DNA of 64,000 nucleotides, taken from contig CAZYFH010000010.1 in the NCBI GenBank assembly GCA_964646815.1, positions 1 to 64,000 on the forward strand, read 5' to 3'. The notes under the pieces are model-generated. The model saw only the letters and a list, made by a program, of their open reading frames with translations. It was not told where the DNA came from and did not search any database. Below are positions 18,292 to 26,708 of this stretch, piece by piece (position 1 is the first letter of the stretch; each line of letters starts with the position of its first letter). This DNA comes from CAZYFH01 sp964646815 (lineage in GTDB: Bacteria; Acidobacteriota; Vicinamibacteria; Vicinamibacterales; UBA8438). Made by a program: the position numbers and the translations under genes.

Positions 18292-18711
18292 ATGCCGGTA
18301 GCAATGGAGCGCGAGGTTGAGGTCGCCGTGGCGTGGTGGACGGGGTATCTTGAGCGGGCCGTCTCGGAAGGTACCAGCACGACATCGCAGGCGGGACTGG
18401 TGGCGACCGCCGCGCAGGTCGGCGTGTTTCGCGAAGCGTTTCGTGTTGCGCTGACGGCATATCTGCTGCCGTCCTGGCGACCCGAGGAACCGACGTGGGG
18501 GCAAGGGACTCGGGCGTTTGGCGTCCGGTACGGACCCGACGACGTGATTGCCACCGCGTTGGATGAGTCCGGTGTTCGAGGGTCTGCGTGGCTGCCGATC
18601 AAGACGACTATGTGGATTGACCCGGGCGAGGTGCGGGTGCGTATCGGGAGGAGGGCGGCCACCGAGACGCTGTGGAAAGGACAGATACAACGGGCGCTGT
18701 CGGCACCGTAA
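18292..18711 (+). CDS. Hypothetical protein, 139 residues
   Basis: The reading frame runs from ATG 18292 (or 18304) to TAA and lies between two clear genes without overlapping them. Composition is normal for the genome. It shows a helical N-terminal half (AVAWWTGYLERAV, AAQVGVFREAFRVAL) and a strand-rich end (GVRYGPDDVIATAL, TTMWIDPGEVRVRIG). There is no signal peptide and no recognised domain. A GGAGG is 16 bases upstream of the first ATG, so translation may be weak. Function is not assigned. Confidence 0.55.
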   Translation: MPVAMEREVEVAVAWWTGYLERAVSEGTSTTSQAGLVATAAQVGVFREAFRVALTAYLLPSWRPEEPTWGQGTRAFGVRYGPDDVIATALDESGVRGSAWLPIKTTMWIDPGEVRVRIGRRAATETLWKGQIQRALSAP

Positions 18712-18725
18712 CCGTCGTCGCGGCG

Positions 18726-19727
18726 TCAGCGCGCCGCGGCTGCTTCTTCCGCGCGTGCGCCACTCAGGACGTTGATCATCGCGTGGTTGCCCTCGTGGCA
18801 GGCGTATTCGAACATCTCGCCCGCCGTCACGCCGCGTGAGGCGTGATCGGTCGTCATCGGCGCCGAGGCGGTCCAGGGTCTCGTAAAGACTTCCGGATCG
18901 TCGAGCGTGAACGTGTACTCGATCGCATCAGGGCCGACGCGCGTGAACCGTTCGACCAGCCTGAGACTGGGACGGGCCTTCCGCCAGGGCGCGCTCCAGT
19001 AAGCTGTCGGCTTGTCGGGAAAGTTGACGGTCTGGACGACCAGCGTATCGCCGTCCCAGTGGCCACGCGCCTCACCGGTCCACTGTGCAATTCCGGTCAG
19101 GGGGCGCCCGTCGAGGGGAATGACCCTGAGCTCGTGATACATCTCGTGGAGCATCACCACCGCACCTGGCGTCTGCAGGATGTGGAGGTTCATGTTGTAG
19201 GGCTGCAGCGGCACCATGTTGGGGAGTCCATCGGTGAGGCAGCGCTCGCCGGTGTCGAGATCCAGGTAGGATATGAACGGCCCGACACCGTATCGCGCCC
19301 GTTCCTGGTCGCTCGCGGTTCTGGCGTCCGGTCTCCATGGAATGATCCCCTCCGGCGGATCGACGATGAGCGAGGTGCGCCGGCTGTCCGTGATGCGGGT
19401 CCCGGCGTCGAGCCACACCTGGTTGTAGCCTCCGACGTTGCCGGGCGTCGACCTGCCGTCTGACGCGGCGCGCCGCTCGGCGGACTGCTGCTCCAGTTCC
19501 GCCGCTTGCTCATCGGTCAGCTCCGTCCTGTCAAACTGCTGTTGTGGCCGCTCGAGTGGCGTGAGTGTCGCCGAGGTCCAGAGGCCTTGCAGGTCAGGCG
19601 ATCCCCAGGCCGTGCGCGGTCCCGTCCACCCATCGTCGGCGGGCCCGGACTGTCCGAGAACCGCCGTCTGCAAGACGGCTAGCAGCGCGACCGCCGGACC
19701 GACCGTGGAGACTCTCGTGCGGCTCAT
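18726..19727 (-). CDS. Secreted ACHEGN-family protein, copy B
   Basis: The protein has 333 residues; ATG follows AAGGGGG, and there is a signal peptide ending VLGQ. Family blocks are RTAWGSPDLQGLW, TPLERP, SLIVDPPEG, GERCLTDGLPNM, RGHWDGDTLVVQT and FEYACHEGNHAMINVL. Compared with copy A it has VPL instead of an asparagine-rich YNN block and a changed VDPPEGIIPW segment, so it is one of the more divergent copies. It converges on the small hypothetical gene at 18292-18711. Confidence 0.85.
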   Translation of the reverse strand: MSRTRVSTVGPAVALLAVLQTAVLGQSGPADDGWTGPRTAWGSPDLQGLWTSATLTPLERPQQQFDRTELTDEQAAELEQQSAERRAASDGRSTPGNVGGYNQVWLDAGTRITDSRRTSLIVDPPEGIIPWRPDARTASDQERARYGVGPFISYLDLDTGERCLTDGLPNMVPLQPYNMNLHILQTPGAVVMLHEMYHELRVIPLDGRPLTGIAQWTGEARGHWDGDTLVVQTVNFPDKPTAYWSAPWRKARPSLRLVERFTRVGPDAIEYTFTLDDPEVFTRPWTASAPMTTDHASRGVTAGEMFEYACHEGNHAMINVLSGARAEEAAAAR

Positions 19728-19989
19728 CAGGACCCCCTTCGACTGCGTTCCCAGTGGCAGAAGAATACGACAGATCGGCGTTTCTGCAGCGGAGTCACCA
19801 CGTGACGTGATCAGTCACCGACACACATCTGCGCGGGAGCGCCCTGGATTCGAACAGCTCGAGGTCGATCTAGTTGTCATCGGAAGAAGGAGCGGGGCAC
19901 CCGGCCCGCGCAGCACCGGGCTGACCGCCTGGGCGTCTTAGAGACGTGGCCGTTGCTCGCGCAGCGCTGCTGCGGTAGATTTCGGTCGG

Positions 19990-20964
19990 ATGAGCAGCAA
20001 CTGGCGGGTCGTGGACCGGGCGGACACGGGGCCCGCGGGCCCTCGGCGGGCGAATCGGCGGAGGTTCCTGCGCGCGGCGACCGGGTCCGCGGCCGCGGCG
20101 GCATCGACGGCTCTGCTACCGACGGCTGCTGGCGCGGCGGGGCGCGCCGCCCGGCACGGGCCGAGGTTGCCCGATGTTCAGCCGAGCCACTACAGTACGG
20201 ACGAAACGCCGAACACGTGGCACGACATCACCTCGTACAACAACTTCTACGAGTTCGCCGGGAGCGATGACAAAGACTTACCTTCGTTGCTCGCCCCCGA
20301 CAACCTGATTGTCGATGGGTGGCGCGTGGTCGTGGAGGGTGAGTGTGCCCACCCCGGCACCTATACGCTTGCTGACATCCTGCGCGGTCAGAGGCTTGAG
20401 GAGCGTATCTACCGCCATCGGTGCGTCGAGGGCTGGTCGATGGTCATACCGTGGGTCGGGTTTTCGCTGTCGGACTTCGTCCAGCGGTGTCGGCCGACTG
20501 CGCGGGCGGCGTACGTCCGGTTCGACAGCCACTACGATCCTGAGCGGATGCCACGGAGCCGGCGCCTGCCGTTCGACTGGCCGTACCGGGAGGGCCTGCG
20601 GATGGACGAAGCGATGCACCCGCTCGCGATCCTTGCCGTCGGTCTCTCCGGCGAGGCGCTGCCGCATCAGAACGGAGCACCGATTCGCCTCGTCGTGCCG
20701 TGGAAGTACGGTTTCAAGAGCATCAAGTCGATCGCGCGCGTCAGGTTCGTCGAGCGGCGTCCGGTGGGGACTTATCAGCAGCAGGAGCCGCGGGCGTATG
20801 GTTTCTACGCGAACGTGAATCCGACGGTGAAACATCCGCAGTGGAGCCAGTCCACGGAGCGTCGCATAGGCACGTTCTTCCGGCGGAAGACGCTGCTGTT
20901 CAACGGTTACGCGAGCGAGGTGGCGTCGCTGTACGCCGGTATGGATTTGACCGCTGACTTTTGA
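19990..20964 (+). CDS. msrP: MsrP (YedY)-like periplasmic molybdoenzyme
   Basis: The protein has 324 residues with a strong Tat signal (NRRRFLRAATG). The arrangement is that of MsrP: DVQPSHYSTDETPNTWHDITSYNNFYEF, the Mo-ligand cysteine in HRCVEGWSMVIPW, LPFDWPYREGLRMDEAMHPL, and the ending GFKSIKSIARVRFVE. MsrP repairs methionine sulfoxide in envelope proteins and usually works with the membrane cytochrome MsrQ. No msrQ lies beside it; the nearest cytochrome b is at 3982 and has its own partner. It is followed 79 bases later by a carboxymuconolactone-decarboxylase-like gene. Confidence 0.9.
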   Translation: MSSNWRVVDRADTGPAGPRRANRRRFLRAATGSAAAAASTALLPTAAGAAGRAARHGPRLPDVQPSHYSTDETPNTWHDITSYNNFYEFAGSDDKDLPSLLAPDNLIVDGWRVVVEGECAHPGTYTLADILRGQRLEERIYRHRCVEGWSMVIPWVGFSLSDFVQRCRPTARAAYVRFDSHYDPERMPRSRRLPFDWPYREGLRMDEAMHPLAILAVGLSGEALPHQNGAPIRLVVPWKYGFKSIKSIARVRFVERRPVGTYQQQEPRAYGFYANVNPTVKHPQWSQSTERRIGTFFRRKTLLFNGYASEVASLYAGMDLTADF

Positions 20965-21043
20965 TGACGACGCCTCCCTGGGTCATGACGACATGGTGTG
21001 GCGATCGCCCCTCCACGCATCACCCCGGCCAAGGAGCTGAACC

Positions 21044-21655
21044 ATGTCGATATCCCCACGCACAGGAAGTCGAGACGGCGGCCGTCGGACCCGGCATCCT
21101 GTGCTGGCGGCGGTGTTTCTTCTTGCCGTCTTCACGGTGGCCGAGTTGGGGGCACAGGAGGGGGCACCACGAATCCCACCGCTTGAGACGGCGGAGGGGA
21201 TCAACATCAGCAAGACGCTGGCCCATCATCCGACACTGTCCGCCGCGTGGCTCACCTTCGCTCAATATGTGTTGAGCGATAACACGTTACCGCCCCGTGA
21301 CCGAGAGCTACTGATTCTTCGGATCGGGTATCTGTGTGGCGCAGAGTACGAATGGGGCCAACACAGTCGCATCGCGCGACAGGTAGGTCTCAGCGATGAT
21401 GAGATCGTGAGGGTGACCCGGGGGCCGGATGCGCCTGAATGGTCGGACTTCGACCGCACGCTGTTGCGCGCGGTGGACGAGCTGCATGGCGACGCCTACA
21501 TCAGCGACGACACGTGGACAGAGCTCGACGCCCGGTATGACACGAAGCAGCTGATGGATGTCGTCTTCACCGTCGGCGAGTACAATTTGGTGTCGATGGC
21601 CCTCAAGACGTTTCGCGTGCCCCTGGATGAGGGCGTGGAGGGATTTCCGAGGTGA
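21044..21655 (+). CDS. Secreted carboxymuconolactone-decarboxylase-like protein
   Basis: The protein has 203 residues, ATG after AAGGAG, with a signal or signal-anchor sequence (HPVLAAVFLLAVFTVAELGAQ). The CMD fold is marked by PPRDRELLILRIGYLCGAEYEWGQHSRIARQVGL, where Cys, Glu and His are the conserved active-site residues. Members act in beta-ketoadipate catabolism or as peroxidases; only one Cys is present, so a two-Cys AhpD mechanism is unlikely. It lies directly downstream of the MsrP-like gene and may share its transcript. Confidence 0.85.
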   Translation: MSISPRTGSRDGGRRTRHPVLAAVFLLAVFTVAELGAQEGAPRIPPLETAEGINISKTLAHHPTLSAAWLTFAQYVLSDNTLPPRDRELLILRIGYLCGAEYEWGQHSRIARQVGLSDDEIVRVTRGPDAPEWSDFDRTLLRAVDELHGDAYISDDTWTELDARYDTKQLMDVVFTVGEYNLVSMALKTFRVPLDEGVEGFPR

Positions 21656-21808
21656 TCTCGGCCATGCTTGCGTCGGCGCCAGTCCTTACGTATAGTGGTG
21701 CTGGTCAACATATGTAGGTCCGCAGCACACGTAGCCCTGCTTTGCCCACGTCGCGAGTCGACGAGCCTTCGAGTCTCGATTCCCTCACAGCGCGCGCAAG
21801 CAAAAACG

Positions 21809-21831
21809 CCTCATCGCCGTTGTCGATGAGG
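21809..21831 (+). promoter_or_regulatory. 5'-leader hairpin upstream of the RRM gene
   Basis: CCTCATCG at 21809-21816 pairs perfectly with CGATGAGG at 21824-21831, with a seven-base loop. It lies 35-57 bases before the AUU start of the RRM protein and is preceded by an A-rich run. A structured leader in front of a cold-shock-type gene could tune mRNA stability or translation with temperature. This is a structural observation only. Confidence 0.4.
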
Positions 21832-21853
21832 GTGCACGGACGCATCTATTGTC

Positions 21854-21868
21854 AGGAGGATTGCGATT
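21854..21868 (+). promoter_or_regulatory. Shine-Dalgarno that selects an AUU start
   Basis: AGGAGG at 21854-21859 is followed, after a six-base spacer, by ATT at 21866-21868. No ATG or GTG lies in frame between the upstream in-frame TGA at 21827 and the middle of the RRM domain. The ATT opens a product beginning (M)SSRVFVGNLSYET, the usual start of bacterial RRM proteins. Confidence 0.6.
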
Positions 21869-22246
21869 TCTTCACGAGTCTTCGTCGGAAACCTCAGCTA
21901 CGAAACGTCCCAAAATGATCTCGAGACCTTGTTCTCCCAAGTCGGCGAGGTGGTCGAGGTCGTCCTTCCAGTGGATCGCGCTACCGATCGGCCGCGCGGG
22001 TTTGCCTTCATCGAGTTCAAAGATGCGGACGCCGCGACTGGCGCGATCGACAAGCTCGATGGGACTGAGCTCGGGGGACGGTCGCTGCGGGTGAGCGAGG
22101 CGCGCGAGCGCGGTGCCCGTCCCTCCTTCGGCGGCGGCGGCGGCGGCGGCGGCGAAGGAGGAGGATGGAACAACGATCGGCCGAAGAAGATCTCACGGCC
22201 GAAGGGCAGCCGCCGTGGTGTTCGAGGCCGCAAGCGCGGTTTCTAG
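21866..22246 (+). CDS. RRM-type RNA-binding protein with apparent AUU start
   Basis: The product has 126 residues if translation begins at ATT 21866. One RNA-recognition motif fills residues 3-80: the RNP2 strand VFVGNL, and RNP1 as RGFAFIEF. A glycine-rich linker (eight Gly after F) and a basic Arg/Lys tail (KKISRPKGSRRGVRGRKRG) follow, like the Rbp proteins of cyanobacteria and acidobacteria that bind RNA under cold stress. A TTG at 21929 would remove RNP2 and helix 1, so it is not credible as the main start. The cold-shock gene follows 33 bases later on the same strand, suggesting one transcript. The start codon is inferred from SD spacing and domain integrity. Confidence 0.82.
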   Translation: MSSRVFVGNLSYETSQNDLETLFSQVGEVVEVVLPVDRATDRPRGFAFIEFKDADAATGAIDKLDGTELGGRSLRVSEARERGARPSFGGGGGGGGEGGGWNNDRPKKISRPKGSRRGVRGRKRGF

Positions 22247-22279
22247 TGAGTTACCCATCAACTGTTTGGAGTAGAGAAG

Positions 22280-22489
22280 ATGCCTGTAAGTGGAGTCGTG
22301 AAGTGGTTCAACGATAGCAAGGGATTTGGATTTCTGACCCGTGATGACGGCGAGAAAGATGTCTTCGTGCATCACTCGGCGATCCAGGGCGAGGGCTTCA
22401 AGAGCCTGAGCGAAGGACAGAAAGTGGAATTCGACGTCGTCCAGGGCCCAAAGGGTCCGGCGGCAGAAAACGTTGTCAGCGTCGGCTGA
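22280..22489 (+). CDS. csp: Cold-shock protein (CSD fold)
   Basis: The protein has 69 residues, the standard length. VKWFNDSKGFGFLTRDDGEKDVFVHHSAI contains RNP1 (KGFGFL) and RNP2 (VFVHH) of the cold-shock domain, followed by LSEGQKVEFDV and GPAAENV. It binds single-stranded RNA or DNA and acts as an RNA chaperone. It follows the RRM gene and is closed by a strong terminator at 22524-22570. Confidence 0.96.
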   Translation: MPVSGVVKWFNDSKGFGFLTRDDGEKDVFVHHSAIQGEGFKSLSEGQKVEFDVVQGPKGPAAENVVSVG

Positions 22490-22523
22490 CGGCGTTCGGC
22501 CGTTACCGACGTCGCGTTTGTCT

Positions 22524-22570
22524 GGCGGCCGCGGTGTCGCAAGGCCCCGCGGTCGCCTGTTCGTCTTCCG
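22524..22570 (+). terminator. Rho-independent terminator of the RRM-csp transcript
   Basis: GGCGGCCGCGG at 22524-22534 pairs with CCGCGGTCGCC at 22547-22557 (11 pairs, one G-T) around a 12-base loop. A T-rich run (TGTTCGTCTTCC) follows. It sits 35 bases after the cold-shock stop codon. Confidence 0.75.
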
Positions 22571-22849
22571 TACCTCCATCGTGATCTGAGGGGGCGTCCG
22601 ACGCATCCCTCATTCGTAGCGCTCGCCCCGGGACCGTCAGCGGGCCCCTACGCCATTCCTGCCGCACGCGGGAGTGAGGATATGGGCGTCGTCTAGCTGC
22701 CCATGACCCCCGTCTCGACCGCGCCGTGGCGGTCCATGGCGCGGAGCAGGATCATGATTTCTGCCGGCGGGGACCGAGGAACTGATCGCTGTCCCGGCGC
22801 AACGGGAAGGTCTGCGTATGGAGGCGCGCACGTCGGCGTTCCAATTCAC
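22571..22849. other. Non-coding gap after the cold-shock terminator
   Basis: No gene is supported here on either strand. Frames are short and show no recognisable domain. Only the far end of the gap, from 22850, resembles a known protein tail. Confidence 0.5.
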
Positions 22850-22925
22850 CGGGTCGATCCGTTCCGCGCGGACACCCGTTTCCAAGCGCTCGTCAGCCAG
22901 ATGCGCATTCCCGAAGACGGCGCCA
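22850..22925 (+). pseudogene. Possible C-terminal scrap of a TPR/kinase gene
   Basis: The frame reads RVDPFRADTRFQALVSQMRIPED. This resembles the closing residues of TPR-containing kinases and adenylate cyclases (typically DPLRSDPRFQALLRRMGLPE). No start, SD or upstream domain exists in the preceding 280 bases. If real, it is a second remnant of the gene family seen at 1219-1700. Confidence 0.3.
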
Positions 22926-22946
22926 CCCGGGCACGGGGAGGAGAGG

Positions 22947-22979
22947 ATGGCGAACGGGTATGACTATCAGTCGTCGTAA
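22947..22979 (+). other. Ten-codon upstream ORF overlapping the next gene's start
   Basis: ATG at 22947 follows GGGGAGGAG with good spacing and encodes MANGYDYQSS before TAA at 22977-22979. The ATG of the ABC binding-protein gene (22960) lies inside it in another frame and is too far from that SD. The short frame could couple or control translation of the downstream gene, or the downstream start may simply tolerate long spacing. Confidence 0.3.
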
Positions 22980-24147
22980 GGTGCTCAAGGCCGCAGCCGC
23001 GGGACTGGGTGCGGTAACCACCGGCGTTCGTCCTTTTCCCATGCTGGCGCAGTCGCGTCCCCTCCGGATCGGTGCGCTCATCTCGCAGGTCGACGCACAG
23101 GGCCAAAACGAGCTCATTCAGCCCTACGACCAGCAGATGCGGCTCGGACTCGAGCTGGCCGTGGCGGAAATCAACAGTGAGGGTGGTATTCTCGGGCGGC
23201 GTGTGCAGTTGGTCATCGCCGATGACGACGGGAGCCCGGGTCCCGGTGCGGCGGCGGCGCTGGAGCTGATCCGGAATGAGGGCGCAGCGGCGCTCATCAG
23301 CGGCTTCATCATGGCGATGCCGCCGTTCCTCGATCGGATGCTGGAGCGGGAGGACCTTGACATCCCGATCATTCACGCGTTCCAGACTCCGGGTACGTTC
23401 TGCGGCCGGGTGGCGCACCTCGGGTCGACGACCGTCCAGGCGATCACGAGTCTGCTAGACCATCTCGGGGCCGATGCCAGGCAGCGGACGTTCCAGATTT
23501 CGGACTGGAGCCCCTCACAGCGGACGGTGTCGCAGCAGTTTTACAACCTGGTGCAGGGTGGGTCGACCGGCGCCGCGTTGGTGACCACACCGGTCAGCGG
23601 CAACAGCCCCGGCGAGTACAGCGGGCTCGTGCGCTGGGCCCAAGATCTGAAAGCCAAGAATTTCTGGATCTCGATCCCGCGGCCGTATGCGGTCAACGTG
23701 GTGACGCAGGCCGAGAACATCGGGGCGGCGTCGTTGTTCGATTATCACTTCCTCGAGTTCAGCGAATGGCAGGCGGCCCTTCTTCCGCCGGGTGTGACGG
23801 CGTGGACATCCTTGCCGTTCGTCGCCAGCGACGCGAGTCCGGGCGTACGGGATTTCGTCGAGCGCGCCCGCCGGCACGCTCGCGACGATCTCGTGACCCA
23901 CGTGGCCTTCACGCACTACAACGCCGTCCGGGCACTCAAGCTCGGGATGGAGCGGGCGGACTCGACCGACGGCAACCGCGTGCTGGCGGCCTTGGACGGC
24001 GCACCACTGGAGACAGCGACGGGGCCGGTCACACTCGGCCGCGGCCGCTATGCCACGATGCCGATGTACGTGGCCCGCGCGACGCGCGGCGCGCTTGAGG
24101 TGGTCCGGAGGTTCGACGCGGTCACACCCGGCGCGACGTGCGGGTGA
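22960..24147 (+). CDS. Tat-exported LivK-type ABC substrate-binding protein (orphan)
   Basis: The protein has 395 residues. The twin-arginine signal SRRKVLKAAAAG is followed by a type-I periplasmic binding fold. Conserved parts are LRIGALISQVDAQGQNE, LGLELAVAEINSEGGILGRRVQLVIADD and GAAALISGFIMA. The best match by eye is the branched-chain amino acid/amide-binding (Peripla_BP_6) family. No ABC permease or ATPase gene is adjacent, so it either serves a remote transporter or acts as a sensor. Its 3' end faces the ACHEGN copy C, 10 bases away. Confidence 0.86.
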   Translation: MTISRRKVLKAAAAGLGAVTTGVRPFPMLAQSRPLRIGALISQVDAQGQNELIQPYDQQMRLGLELAVAEINSEGGILGRRVQLVIADDDGSPGPGAAAALELIRNEGAAALISGFIMAMPPFLDRMLEREDLDIPIIHAFQTPGTFCGRVAHLGSTTVQAITSLLDHLGADARQRTFQISDWSPSQRTVSQQFYNLVQGGSTGAALVTTPVSGNSPGEYSGLVRWAQDLKAKNFWISIPRPYAVNVVTQAENIGAASLFDYHFLEFSEWQAALLPPGVTAWTSLPFVASDASPGVRDFVERARRHARDDLVTHVAFTHYNAVRALKLGMERADSTDGNRVLAALDGAPLETATGPVTLGRGRYATMPMYVARATRGALEVVRRFDAVTPGATCG

Positions 24148-24157
24148 TGCCTTCGCT

Positions 24158-25156
24158 CTATTTCGAGGCCGCTGCGGCCAGCGCCTCGTCGCGCCGATGC
24201 CCGGCAAGGATGTTCTCCAGGCCGTAGTTGCCCTCGTGGCAGGCATACTCGTAGAGGGGGCCTGCCACCTTCGTCATCGGGATTGATGCGGTCCACGGTC
24301 CGGTGAACGTCGGCGGGTCGTCGACGGTAACCTGATAGTCCATTGTGTTGGCGTCGAGCCGTGTGAAACGCTCGACGACGCGGCCCTGCTCGCTGGTGCC
24401 GTATACCGCCACGTTACGCCGGTCGACGTGGGGAAGGTTGACCGTCTCGACGACGAGCGTGTTGCCTTCCCACCGGCCTCGGGAGTCCCCCAGCCACTGC
24501 TTGATGCCGGTCTCGACGTGCGGCCGGCCGTCCATCGGAATGATGCGCGCGTCGTGGATCATCTCGACGAGAATCACCACGTATCCGGGCGTCTGGAGGA
24601 TGTGGTAGTTGTGGTTGTAGAACCCCGGCATCATAGCGCCGGGGAGGCCACGAGAAACGCAGCGCTCGTAGGGGCCGCGGTCCCACCATGTATCGGCGGG
24701 GCTCATCTCTCTCGCTTTTGCCTGTACGTCGGCGACTCGTTGTGCCAGCGACGTCAACGGTGGCAGCCGCCCATTAGGTGGATCGATAAGCAGTGACGTG
24801 CGGTTGCCTGAGAGGTCATCGGTGGTCTCGAACCAGACGCTCGTGGCGTAACCCGTTCCCGTGCGCTCTGCGGCGTGCTCTTCCGAGGACTTCGCCTCGC
24901 GCTCCGTGCGCTGATTAGCGAGGCCTTGGGAGAATTCGGCCGCTTCCTCGTCGGTGAGGACCGCCTTCTCGCTGAGAGTCGCGGGTCGCTCGAGGCTCGT
25001 GGCCGTCACATTGTTCCAGATGCCCTGGATGTCGGGATCACCCCATGTCGTAGTCGGCGCCACCCATCCCGAGGTTGGCTGAGCAGCGGCGGGCAGTGGT
25101 GCCAGCGCGATGATGACCGTCAGCGTGAACATCGCAGCGAGTAATCGGTGACTCAT
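24158..25156 (-). CDS. Secreted ACHEGN-family protein, copy C
   Basis: The protein has 332 residues with a signal peptide ending AAAQP. Family blocks are TTWGDPDIQGIWNN, TSLERPATLSEKAVLTDEEAAEF, SLLIDPPNGRLPPLT, YERCVSRGLPGAM, FQTPGYVV-like LQTPGYVVILVEMIHDARIIPMDGRPH and YEYACHEGNYGLENILAG. It has a longer mid-segment (KSSEEHAAERTGTGYATS) than copy A. The two shared cysteines are in place. Function is unknown. Confidence 0.86.
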   Translation of the reverse strand: MSHRLLAAMFTLTVIIALAPLPAAAQPTSGWVAPTTTWGDPDIQGIWNNVTATSLERPATLSEKAVLTDEEAAEFSQGLANQRTEREAKSSEEHAAERTGTGYATSVWFETTDDLSGNRTSLLIDPPNGRLPPLTSLAQRVADVQAKAREMSPADTWWDRGPYERCVSRGLPGAMMPGFYNHNYHILQTPGYVVILVEMIHDARIIPMDGRPHVETGIKQWLGDSRGRWEGNTLVVETVNLPHVDRRNVAVYGTSEQGRVVERFTRLDANTMDYQVTVDDPPTFTGPWTASIPMTKVAGPLYEYACHEGNYGLENILAGHRRDEALAAAASK

Positions 25157-25338
25157 CTAGAGCGTCTCCTGACTTCGCATGGTTTCCGTGTTGACCTACC
25201 CTCATGGATCCCGGCGTACGGCATAACGGACAGTGACTACAGCGTATCACCGTGGGTGGAGAGAGACGCTCTTCTCTAATCCAGGACTCTCTTTAAGGTA
25301 ACGTACGCAGGTCGGTACTGAAGGAGGATTGCACGTAC

Positions 25339-26412
25339 ATGCGAACGACCAGTGTTGTGCTGATGCTGTTGGCGATCGGCTGTGCGGCTCCTCCTGAGCT
25401 AGCGGAAGAGGCGGTCGGCGAGCACGCCGTAGTCGCCCCTCCCGAGCTAGCGGCCAGTCACCAGATGCGAACGTTGCGGGTAGGCGACCTCTCGATGCGT
25501 GTAGCTGAGCAGGGCGATGGACCGCTGGTGCTCTTGCTGCATGGGTTTCCGGAGTCGTGGTATTCGTGGCGGCACCAGCTTCCCGCGCTGGCCACCGCTG
25601 GCTTCAAAGTAGTCGCGCCGGACATGCGCGGGTACGGCTCGACAGATGCCCCGCCGGCGGTCGAGGACTACGCGATCGACCGGCTGTGTGCTGATGTTAC
25701 CGGTCTCATTAACGCGTATGGTGAAGAGCAGGCCGTCGTCGTCGGGCACGACTGGGGAGCGTTGGTTGCATGGCAATGCACGCTGCTCGCCCCGGACCGC
25801 GTGCGGGCCGTCGCGGCATTGAGCGTGCCGTATTCCGGACGTGCCGACATCCGTCCCACCGACGCATGGAAGCGGCAATTCGGAGAGGCTTTTTTCTACA
25901 TCCTCTATTTCCAGGAGCCAGGCGTTGCCGAGGCCGAACTCGACGCTGACCCTCGCACGGTGCTGCGGCGGGTTTACGCCTCTCCCACGACCGCGCGCGA
26001 CGAGCCGGAGGTGACCGATCCGCTGGCGGCGGCTGGCGGATGGTCGAAGCGGATGGGTCACCCCACCGAGTGGCCGTCTTGGCTCACTGAAGAAGATCTC
26101 GACTACTACGCGGGCGAATTCGACGGTGTTAGCTTTCGCGGCGGGCTGAGCTACTACCGTAACTTCGACCGGAACTGGGAGATGCTCGCCGATGTCGATC
26201 CGGTGATCCCGCGGCCCGCGCTCTTCATCGCCGGCGCCGAAGATGGGGTCATCGGGGGGACGGCGAAGGAAGCGCTTGTGGAGCGGATGTCGCCCCTCGT
26301 CCGGGATCTGCGGGGCGTGCACCTCATTCCGGACACCGGTCACTGGACGCAGCAGGAACGGCCCGACGCGGTCAACCGGTTGCTTGTCGAATTTCTCGAA
26401 GGACTGCAGTAA
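25339..26412 (+). CDS. Lipoprotein alpha/beta hydrolase, epoxide-hydrolase type
   Basis: The protein has 357 residues, ATG after AAGGAGG. The lipobox is LLAIGCAAP. The catalytic layout is that of soluble epoxide hydrolases: HGFPESWYSWRHQLPAL, the Asp nucleophile in GHDWGALVAW, a cap with tyrosines (YYAGEFDGVSFRGGLSYYRNFDRNW), the acid in AGAEDGVIG and the His in DTGHWTQQERPD. The sequence fits the human sEH-like group well. Lipid anchoring suggests it works on the outer side of a membrane. Confidence 0.9.
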   Translation: MRTTSVVLMLLAIGCAAPPELAEEAVGEHAVVAPPELAASHQMRTLRVGDLSMRVAEQGDGPLVLLLHGFPESWYSWRHQLPALATAGFKVVAPDMRGYGSTDAPPAVEDYAIDRLCADVTGLINAYGEEQAVVVGHDWGALVAWQCTLLAPDRVRAVAALSVPYSGRADIRPTDAWKRQFGEAFFYILYFQEPGVAEAELDADPRTVLRRVYASPTTARDEPEVTDPLAAAGGWSKRMGHPTEWPSWLTEEDLDYYAGEFDGVSFRGGLSYYRNFDRNWEMLADVDPVIPRPALFIAGAEDGVIGGTAKEALVERMSPLVRDLRGVHLIPDTGHWTQQERPDAVNRLLVEFLEGLQ

Positions 26413-26708
26413 CGAAGCCGGTGTGCAACCGTCGGGTCCGGCCCTGGACGTGTGGGACGTGTCGCCTGACCGGCATGCACCGATCCGATTGCGATAACCG
26501 CGACGACCAGCGAGGCCAGCCATCCGACAGCCGGTCGCCTAGCGGTGTGCGCCGTGCGATCACTCCGCGGCAGCATATCGATCAGACGGCACTGTTCCTC
26601 ACAACGGAGCCGGCGAATCGGTAAAATGCTGGTGCACGTCGCCGGGCGTTCGGTGACCACGCATGCTCATGCCCACGGACTGATATGCCATCGCGGAGAT
26701 GAGAACAG

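Noticed and set aside
21656..21808. Possible tRNA-like T-arm in GAGCCTTCGAGTCTCGATTCC
   Set aside because: No acceptor or anticodon arm could be paired around it, so no tRNA is called.
26413..26708. Minus-strand frame with a signal-like segment (VGWLASLVVAVIAIGSV)
   Set aside because: It has no good start or SD, and the part after the hydrophobic run does not match any family. At most it is the trace of a lost gene.
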